From the NCBI RefSeq assembly GCF_000817785.2, contig NZ_JTCM02000010.1:1-64000 (forward strand): DNA of 64,000 bases. Direction: 5' to 3'. Shown piece by piece: positions 58,701-64,000 of this stretch. The notes beneath the pieces were generated by a model. The model was not told where the DNA came from and did not search any database. It saw nothing but the letters and a program-made list of their open reading frames with translations. Numbering within the stretch: the first letter of the stretch is position 1; each line of letters opens with the position of its first letter. Position numbers and translations under genes: made by a program. The DNA is from Hassallia byssoidea VB512170. Its GTDB lineage: Bacteria > Cyanobacteriota > Cyanobacteriia > Cyanobacteriales > Nostocaceae.

Positions 58701-61695
58701 TTGCCAAGTTGGTTTTCAGCCAATCTTGTTCGGTGTTTTTCTGGGTTGTCTCCCGCAAATTGGCGATCATTTGGTTGATGTTGTCTTTGAGAATCGCTAC
58801 TTCTCCTTGCGCTTCCACGGAAATCGATCGCGTTAAATCTCCTTTGGTTACACCGATCGCTACTTCGGCAATTGCCCGGACTTGCGTTGTCAAATTCGCT
58901 GCTAGTTCGTTTACGTTGTCTGTTAAATCGCGCCACAATCCTGATGCACCGGGAACTTTCGCTTGTCCGCCTAATTTACCTTCACTTCCTACTTCTCGCG
59001 CTACTGTTGTTACTTGATCGGCGAAGGTTGCCAAGGTATCGATCATTTCGTTGATTGTATCAGCTAAGGTTTCGATTTCTCCTTGGGCATCTAACATTAG
59101 TTTGCGTTTTAAGTCACCGTTAGCTACTGCCGTGACGACTTTGGCGATACCTCGTACCTGCGCTGTTAAGTTGCCTGCCATCGAGTTGACATTATCGGTC
59201 AAATCTTTCCAAATGCCTGCCACACCTGTAACTTGGGCTTGACCGCCTAATTTTCCTTCGGTGCCGACTTCTCGCGCTACCCTAGTGACTTCTGATGCAA
59301 AGGAACTCAGTTGATCTACCATTGTGTTGATGGTGTTTTTCAACTCTAAAATTTCGCCTTTGACATCGACGGTGATTTTTTTGGATAAATTACCATTAGC
59401 GATCGCACCCGCAACTTCGGCTATGTTTCGCACTTGTCCTGTGAGGTTGTCTGCCATTAAGTTGACATTATCGGTCAAATCTTTCCAAATTCCCGCAACA
59501 CCCCGCACATATGCTTGTACACCCAACTTACCTTCGGTTCCCACTTCCCTAACAACCCGCGTTACTTCCGACGCAAAGGAGTTAAGTTGATCCACCATTG
59601 TATTGATGGTGTTTTTCAACTCTAAAATTTCTCCTTTCACATCCACGGTGATTTTCTTCGACAAGTCACCGTTTGCAACTGCGGTTGTCACTTCTGCGAT
59701 GTTTCGCACTTGTGCAGTCAAACTACCCGCCATGAAGTTTACACTGTCGGTTAAGTCTTTCCACGTACCCGCGACACCCCTGACTTCGGCTTGTACGCCT
59801 AATTTACCTTCGGAACCAACTTCTCGCGCTACCCGCGTTACTTCACTAGAAAAGGAGTTGAGTTGATCTACCATCGTGTTGACGGTGTTTTTCAACTCTA
59901 AAATTTCCCCTTTCACATCGACGGTGATTTTCTTCGACAAGTCACCATTTGCGACTGCGGTTGTCACTTCCGCGATGTTTCGCACTTGGGAAGTTAAACT
60001 ACCCGCCATGAAGTTTACACTATCAGTTAAGTCTTTCCACGTACCCGCGACACCGCGCACATCAGCTTGTCCGCCAAGTTTTCCTTCAGAACCAACTTCC
60101 CGCGCTACCCGTGTCACTTCCGACGCAAAGGAGTTGAGTTGATCCACCATAATATTGATGGTGTTTTTTAACTCCAAAATTTCCCCTTTGACATCGACGG
60201 TGATTTTTTTGGAAAGATCGCCTTTAGCGATCGCTGTGGCAACTTCTGCAATATTACGCACCTGTCCTGTCAAATTGCCTGCCATCAAGTTGACATTATC
60301 CGTCAAATCTTTCCAAGTTCCTGCCACTCCTCTAACTTCAGCTTGTGCCCCCAATTTCCCTTCGGTTCCCACCTCCCGCGCTACCCGCGTTACTTCCGAG
60401 GCAAAGGAATTAAGCTGATCCACCATTGTATTAATAGTGTTTTTCAACTCCAAAATTTCGCCTTTGACATCAACGGTAATTTTCTTCGATAAGTCACCGT
60501 TTGCCACCGCTGTTGTCACTTCTGCAATATTACGCACTTGTGCGGTTAAACTTCCTGCCATAAAGTTCACCGATTCAGTTAAGTCTTTCCACGTACCCGC
60601 CACGCCGCGAACTTCTGCTTGTCCGCCGAGTTTGCCTTCTGCGCCTACCTCCCTTGCAACCCGCGTTACTTCACTAGCAAAGGAGTTAAGCTGATCCACC
60701 ATCGTGTTGACGGTGTTTTTCAAGTCTAAAATTTCCCCTTTGACATTGACGGTAATTTTCTTGGACAAGTCACCATTTGCTACCGCCGTTGTTACTTCCG
60801 CAATATTACGCACCTGTGCTGTCAAATTGCCTGCCATCGAGTTGACACTATCAGTCAGGTCTTTCCAAGTTCCCGCGACACCGCGCACATCTGCTTGTAC
60901 GCCCAATTTCCCTTCGTTTCCCACTTCTCGTGCTACTCTGGTGACTTCACTAGCAAAGGAATTAAGTTGATCTACCATCGTGTTGATGGTGTTTTTCAAG
61001 TCTAAAATTTCGCCTTTGACATTGACGGTGATTTTCTTCGACAAGTCACCGTTAGCGACTGCGGTTGTTACTTCGGCAATATTCCGCACTTGATCGGTCA
61101 AGTTGCCTGCCATCAAGTTTACACTGTCGGTTAAGTCTTTCCACGTACCCGCTACTTCTGGAACTTGTGCTTGTACGCCTAATTTTCCTTCGGTTCCCAC
61201 CTCCCTTGCTACCCGCGTTACTTCGGAGGCGAAGGAGTTGAGTTGATCTACCATTTTATTGACAATTTGGGCAGTTTGCAGAAACTCACCTTGCAAAGGT
61301 CTACCTTGAGTTTCGGTGGCGATCGCTTGCGATAAATCTCCATTCGCTACTGCCCGAATTACCCGCGCTGTCTCCGCTGTCGGTTGCACCAAGTCTGTAA
61401 CTAACGTGTTAACTGACTCAACCGCAGCTTTCCAAGAACCTTTAGCATTTCCCAGCGTTGCCCGCTCGTTAATTTTACCTTCTTTACCGACAACATTACT
61501 CACACGTTCTAACTCAGCCGCCATCCGCTCATTCATATCAATGATATCGTTGAGGGTGTCAGCGATTTTTCCTCCTATACCAGTATGATCTAGCGGCATC
61601 CGTGCAGAAAAATTTCCTTTCTTTACCTCTGCTAAAATTCTTAAAAGTTGCTTTAGGTCAAGATTATCTGTATCATTTGCTATTTGTGTTGTCAT
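55768..61695 (-). CDS. Cytoplasmic 11-HAMP hybrid histidine kinase with three receivers
   Basis: 1975 residues with no membrane helix. Residues 1-990 are about 11 HAMP-type units; units 3-9 (residues 213-856) are seven near-identical 92-residue copies beginning [11 protein letters not shown]. Then GAF ([15 protein letters not shown]), coiled coil, HisKA with His1262 in [10 protein letters not shown], HATPase (DTGIGI) and three receivers. Residues about 1497-1570 are an in-frame repeat linker. The poly-HAMP layout is like that of group III (Nik1-type) osmosensing kinases. It leads the row kinase-kinase-cheR-cheB-kinase. Confidence 0.95.
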   Translation of the reverse strand: MTTQIANDTDNLDLKQLLRILAEVKKGNFSARMPLDHTGIGGKIADTLNDIIDMNERMAAELERVSNVVGKEGKINERATLGNAKGSWKAAVESVNTLVTDLVQPTAETARVIRAVANGDLSQAIATETQGRPLQGEFLQTAQIVNKMVDQLNSFASEVTRVAREVGTEGKLGVQAQVPEVAGTWKDLTDSVNLMAGNLTDQVRNIAEVTTAVANGDLSKKITVNVKGEILDLKNTINTMVDQLNSFASEVTRVAREVGNEGKLGVQADVRGVAGTWKDLTDSVNSMAGNLTAQVRNIAEVTTAVANGDLSKKITVNVKGEILDLKNTVNTMVDQLNSFASEVTRVAREVGAEGKLGGQAEVRGVAGTWKDLTESVNFMAGSLTAQVRNIAEVTTAVANGDLSKKITVDVKGEILELKNTINTMVDQLNSFASEVTRVAREVGTEGKLGAQAEVRGVAGTWKDLTDNVNLMAGNLTGQVRNIAEVATAIAKGDLSKKITVDVKGEILELKNTINIMVDQLNSFASEVTRVAREVGSEGKLGGQADVRGVAGTWKDLTDSVNFMAGSLTSQVRNIAEVTTAVANGDLSKKITVDVKGEILELKNTVNTMVDQLNSFSSEVTRVAREVGSEGKLGVQAEVRGVAGTWKDLTDSVNFMAGSLTAQVRNIAEVTTAVANGDLSKKITVDVKGEILELKNTINTMVDQLNSFASEVTRVVREVGTEGKLGVQAYVRGVAGIWKDLTDNVNLMADNLTGQVRNIAEVAGAIANGNLSKKITVDVKGEILELKNTINTMVDQLSSFASEVTRVAREVGTEGKLGGQAQVTGVAGIWKDLTDNVNSMAGNLTAQVRGIAKVVTAVANGDLKRKLMLDAQGEIETLADTINEMIDTLATFADQVTTVAREVGSEGKLGGQAKVPGASGLWRDLTDNVNELAANLTTQVRAIAEVAIGVTKGDLTRSISVEAQGEVAILKDNINQMIANLRETTQKNTEQDWLKTNLARFTRILQGQRDLETVTKLILSELAPLVAAQHGVFFMMESSENHPSFLKLLSSYAYRERKNLSNRFHLGEGLVGQCALEKERILLTHVPQEYITIASGLGEASPMNVVVLPVLFEGQVTAVIELASMHRFSEIHLTFLDQLTESIAIVLNTIAASMRTEELLKQSQSLTEELQSQQKELTDTNKRLEQQAQSLKASEDLLKRQQEQLQQTNEELEEKAELLAMQNREVERKNREIEQARQAIEEKAEQLSMTSKYKSQFLANMSHELRTPLNSLLILARLLADNTERNLTQKQVEYSYTIYSAGNDLLGLINDILDLAKIESGTMSVEIEETLFTDLQNHVEGTFRSIAQDKNLDFRLNFDDRLPRAIYTDTKRLQQVLKNLLSNAFKFTEQGHVSLSVSVASHGWSADAEMLNRAGRAIAFAVSDTGIGIASDKQQVIFEAFQQADGKTNRKYGGTGLGLSISREIARLLGGEIRLVSELGNGSTFILYLPQTYYPSVEVTRIQGEQGRGQGGLLGGRGQGEFVSLSPLSPRQSLQRREPPQRAGNPSPSSPSSPLSASSPSLPPSPPLPTFSEQAIADDRQNIESGDRTLLIIEDDLNFARIMLDMAREQGFKGVIASRGDVGLAMAQELQPAAIMLDIHLPGMDGWTILDRLKHDPGTRHIPVHIMTSDEGQSRSLQQGAIAFLQKPVSSEALFKALSDIKQFVERPVKNLLIIEDDDIQRNSIAELIGNSDVASTGVSTGAAALAALKSGHFDCVVLDLGLPDMSGIELIEQIKEEPSLNHLPIVIYTGKDLTPHEETELQRISNTIIVKDVRSPERLLDETALFLHRVQANLPLNQQMMLEQVRHQDPVLTGKKVLIVDDDVRNIFALTSLLERYQMEILYAENGRDGITMLENHPDINIVLMDVMMPGMDGYETMQAIRQLNEFKNLPMIALTAKAMKGDREKCIDAGASDYITKPVDTEQLLSLLRVWLYR
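56985..57205. repeat. In-frame STRR tract, ATPase-receiver linker of the 11-HAMP kinase
   Basis: GGGGGAG and GAGATGAGG units, then the 48-bp dispersed element (57063-57112), then CTCCCCCTG units. It is at the homologous site to the tract in the CHASE3 kinase gene. Confidence 0.9.
59128..61059. repeat. Seven tandem 276-bp HAMP-coding repeats
   Basis: Near-identical units coding for HAMP units 3-9 of the kinase, with mostly silent or conservative differences. The antisense strand stays open in each copy, giving spurious frames of about 88 codons. Confidence 0.95.
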
Positions 61696-62032
61696 CGCTT
61701 TATTTTTAAGGAATATTCGTTGTTAGGTTTTGCGCTAATCAGTTTCATTTGTTAGATGGCAAGCAGATACAACCTTGATGCCATACTAATGGTTAATATC
61801 AAAAGTAATATATTCAGCATTATGCAATTTAGAAGGCAATATCCGCTTCTACCTGAGGTAGAGGCAAGTTTATAATTAATCTATCCTCAGATAGATGATT
61901 AAATATACATACTACGCAGATATTTGAATTTGAGTTCGGGCGTTATAGTTTCTCGATAATTCGCCTTGAGATTCAGCCCACAAAGCTAATTTTAACAACC
62001 CTGCCCCCCTTCCCATCTTAGGAGGAACAACC
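61696..62032. other. Intergenic region ahead of the 11-HAMP kinase and the small plus-strand gene
   Basis: Divergent promoters should lie in these 337 bases. An imperfect TATCCTCAGATAGATGA stretch is present at about 61880. No repeat or gene seen. Confidence 0.5.
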
Positions 62033-62359
62033 TTGCAAGACGAACCCCAGGACGAAAACTTGAAAGGTCTGAAAGCTCATTTAAACAATTTAGTCGAAGC
62101 TGTAGTCAAAGCTGTGGTGATGGCAAATCAGACACAAGAACTTGATGATGTACTGATGATTAGAGACGAGTTGCATCGTCTGCCGGACTACTTAATGACA
62201 GAGGTGATTAACGACGTTATCTTAAATTTAGTAAAAATAGATGCTGATTTGTGTCGCTGGTTTATTATAGATATTTTTCTGCGTGATGCCCAAGCAGAAG
62301 GCAAAGCTGATGTTGCCGAGAGAATTAACTTGCTAATCGCTGATTTGCAAAGGCGTTAG
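62033..62359 (+). CDS. Small helical hypothetical protein, TTG start
   Basis: A 108-residue, mostly helical and acidic protein (VEAVVKAVVMANQTQELDDVLMIRDELH) with no signal peptide or membrane helix. I do not recognise it. The TTG at 62033 is chosen because the strong Shine-Dalgarno AGGAGG (62020-62025) sits 7 nt upstream. It is the only plus-strand gene within the signalling island. Its 3' end overlaps the convergent response regulator by 35 bases. Confidence 0.65.
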   Translation: MQDEPQDENLKGLKAHLNNLVEAVVKAVVMANQTQELDDVLMIRDELHRLPDYLMTEVINDVILNLVKIDADLCRWFIIDIFLRDAQAEGKADVAERINLLIADLQRR

Positions 62360-62765
62360 CTGAAGAATCTTTCATCGCTAAAATGGTACTTACCTGCTTT
62401 AGCAATTCATCAAAGTCAATTGGCTTACAGATAAAACCTTCTACTGCCACATCAAATTGCTCAGATGTATCTAGTTGTTCGCAGCCTGTAATCAGAATAA
62501 TTGGAATAAAAGGCAAATTAGTGTTTTGCCGAATGCATTGAACCACTTCATAACCATGCATTCCTGGCATCATCACATCCAACAGCAGCAAAGCCGGAGG
62601 TTCTGCTTCAATCATCGAAAGAGCATCCTGCCCATTATCAGCAACTTCTACTTGATATCCTTCTGCCTGCAAAACTGTCTCAATCAAGAATAAGTTATCA
62701 GGTGTATCATCAACAACTAAAATACGTTTAACTTGTGAATCAGATGGTAGATCCAAACTTTCCAT
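62325..62765 (-). CDS. Single-domain response regulator
   Basis: A 146-residue receiver with no output domain: acidic pair in VVDDTPDN, phospho-acceptor Asp in LLLDVMMPGMHG, and the KPID Lys. It may carry phosphate between the hybrid kinases, as in a phosphorelay, or act as a CheY-like protein. Confidence 0.93.
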   Translation of the reverse strand: MESLDLPSDSQVKRILVVDDTPDNLFLIETVLQAEGYQVEVADNGQDALSMIEAEPPALLLLDVMMPGMHGYEVVQCIRQNTNLPFIPIILITGCEQLDTSEQFDVAVEGFICKPIDFDELLKQVSTILAMKDSSANAFANQRLAS

Positions 62766-62842
62766 ATAATAAGCATTTAGTATTCCTTAGCTTTAGTGTG
62801 TTGGCTGCAAGTCTTTAATTACTTCCGCCCAAAGGGGGATTT

Positions 62843-62960
62843 ATAGAAGATTGGGCATTGGGCATTGGGGATTGGGCATTGGGCATTGGGCATTGGGGAG
62901 GCAGTGCGTTGGACGGGTTCCCCGGCTTGAAGCACCTGCCGTCATTGGGCATGGGGGATG
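62843..62960. repeat. STRR (GGGCATT) copies
   Basis: GGGCATTGGGCATTGGG units, interrupted by a GC-rich element at about 62897-62945. Confidence 0.85.
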
Positions 62961-63136
62961 GGGTGTGTTTTCAAGTTTTAAAGCCCTCAGCCACCGAAGC
63001 CGCTGGCTATACGAACAGAACTGACGAAGGTGGGCTAAATTCGTAATATTGCTAGCTTGCCTAATCGCGGGCTTTGTACGCGCAACGCTGCACTCTTTTT
63101 GTGGAGATGTCTAATGCGTCGGCTTGCATTATGAAT

Positions 63137-63231
63137 ACATCGGTCCGTTATCTTATAACATCGGTCCGTTATCTTATAACATCGACCCGTTATCTTATAA
63201 CATCGACCTGTTATCTTATAACATCGACCTG
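63137..63231. repeat. Tandem 21-bp array, four and a half copies
   Basis: Unit ACATCGGTCCGTTATCTTAT+A, starts at 63137, 63158, 63179, 63200 and 63221 (partial). Copies vary at the GGTCC/GACCC/GACCT positions. Confidence 0.95.
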
Positions 63232-63403
63232 CAAAAATTAACCCACCCTTTGTTTAACCAAGCCGAGGTTAACTTTTAATCGCACCTCTAACTAAAATTA
63301 CTGTACTCTCTACAATTTACAACACTGGATGCATTCATGAAGTGACTCCCCCTGCTCTTTGAAAGCTTTCCTTCGGTGGGTGTCGGGAGTTTGAAAACAG
63401 TCT

Positions 63404-64000
63404 CTAGTCCCTAGCTTTATCTGGTAAAAGTGGTAAATTGACGGTGAAGGTTGCTCCTTGTCCTTCACCGGGACTTTCAGCGGTGACTGTTCCGTTATGC
63501 ATTTCGACGATATGACGGACGATCGCTAATCCAACACCTAATCCGCCAAATTTGCGGGTGATACTGCTATCAGCTTGACGAAAGCGATCGAACACATAAG
63601 GCAGAAATTCATGACTAATTCCTATACCTGTGTCCCTGACTGTAATTTGAGCAAAAAGTGGGGAGTGGGGAGTGGGGGAGTGGGGAGTGGGGGAGAGGGG
63701 GGGATGGGGAGAGGGGGGGATGGGGAGATGGGGGGAGGGGGAGACAAGGAGAGGGGGGGATGGGGGGATGGGGGGATGGGGGGATGGGGAGAAAGAAGAA
63801 TTATTCTCCTTGTCACCTTGTCCCCTTGTCTCCTTGTCTCCAAGGAGTCCACCTTGTCCCCTTGTCTCCTTGTCTCCAAGGAGTCCCCCCTGTCCCTCTT
63901 GTCCCCCATTCCCCATTCCCCATTCCCCATTCCCCATTACTGAGAGTGTAATTTGTATGCGTCCTTTTTTTGGTGTGAACCTGATAGCATTCGAGAGGAG
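63404..64000 (-). CDS. Histidine kinase, C-terminal ATPase part (5' end outside window)
   Basis: The frame enters from the right edge as [20 protein letters not shown], then a long repeat insertion, then [33 protein letters not shown] and a stop at 63404. It is the HATPase of a kinase closely related to the one at 47947-50127. The insertion is at the same point between the N and G1 boxes as in that paralogue. No receiver follows, so this is a C-terminus. Confidence 0.92.
   Translation of the reverse strand, partial: LLSNAIRFTPKKGRIQITLSVMGNGEWGMGNGGQEGQGGLLGDKETRGQGGLLGDKETRGQGDKENNSSFSPSPHPPIPPSPPLLVSPSPHLPIPPSPHPPLSPTPHSPTPHSPLFAQITVRDTGIGISHEFLPYVFDRFRQADSSITRKFGGLGVGLAIVRHIVEMHNGTVTAESPGEGQGATFTVNLPLLPDKARD
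63650..63945. repeat. In-frame STRR tract in the partial kinase
   Basis: GGGGAGT, GGGGGAT and GGGGAGA units, an AGAATTATTCTCC core, then CCTTGTC octamers and CCCCATT copies. About 95 codons, the longest in-frame tract in the window. Confidence 0.9.

Larger units (their letters stand above)
62766..63403. other. Repeat-rich intergenic region
   Basis: Holds GGGCATT copies, the 21-bp array and no recognisable gene. Confidence 0.6.

Noticed and set aside
59051-60970. Seven plus-strand open frames of about 85-88 codons in a row
   Set aside because: They are the antisense of the HAMP repeat units; each has the same register and no start context. The minus-strand kinase explains them.
63137-63231. 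CRISPR-like array
   Set aside because: The 21-bp units are contiguous with no spacers, and no cas gene is near. The 30-bp array at 21559 fails for the same reason.

Overview
The window comes from a filamentous, probably heterocyst-forming cyanobacterium (Nostocales type; species not determined). The evidence is a set of cyanobacterial genes (petJ, psbZ, nblA, a group 2 sigma factor, an Anabaena-style kdp operon with kdpG and a short kdpD, a CuA-less alternative oxidase), very frequent HIP1 octamers (GCGATCGC), and dense 7-8 bp tandem repeats of the STRR kind known from this group.

Layout. 1-4.1 kb: the end of a CHAT-domain gene, a TPR lipoprotein-like/exported protein, cytochrome c6, a GNAT acetyltransferase and a sigma factor. 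4.9-7.6 kb: priA with an in-frame repeat insertion. 8.2-14.5 kb: kdpA-kdpB-kdpG-kdpC-kdpD(short), a high-affinity K+ uptake operon. 14.6-16.5 kb: anmK and a conserved hypothetical gene. 16.6-21.3 kb: a large exported TPR-CHAT gene cut in two by one in-frame TAA. 21.7-22.5 kb: a PIN toxin with a HicB-like partner. 23.0-28.8 kb: Ser/Thr kinase, nblA, PP2C phosphatase, UbiB/ABC1 kinase and a small DUF6825-like protein. 29.2-31.4 kb: a DNA methyltransferase facing a frameshifted gene that may be its restriction enzyme. 31.7-34.4 kb: a DHH-CBS-CBS-tRNA nucleotidyltransferase fusion. 34.8-35.0 kb: a candidate structured RNA just ahead of psbZ. 35.5-36.3 kb: ribH and tRNA-Gly(GCC). 36.6-43.1 kb: two DUF2231 membrane proteins, an alternative terminal oxidase (subunits II, I, III), a small membrane protein and a type 2 NADH dehydrogenase, which together could form a short NADH-to-oxygen chain. 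43.1-46.7 kb: a decayed region with three broken flavoprotein genes and a TnpB remnant. 47.2 kb: a PAP2 phosphatase. 47.9-64 kb: a signalling island on the minus strand with a partial histidine kinase, a response regulator, an 11-HAMP hybrid kinase, a CHASE3 hybrid kinase, CheR, CheB without a receiver domain, and a REC-PAS-kinase-REC protein.

The most distinctive traits are: stop-free tandem-repeat tracts placed in frame inside priA, anmK, the tRNA nucleotidyltransferase and four histidine kinases, at matching positions in paralogues; the receptor-free CheR/CheB pair sitting inside a hybrid-kinase operon; the structured RNA upstream of psbZ; and the single stop codon splitting the TPR-CHAT gene.
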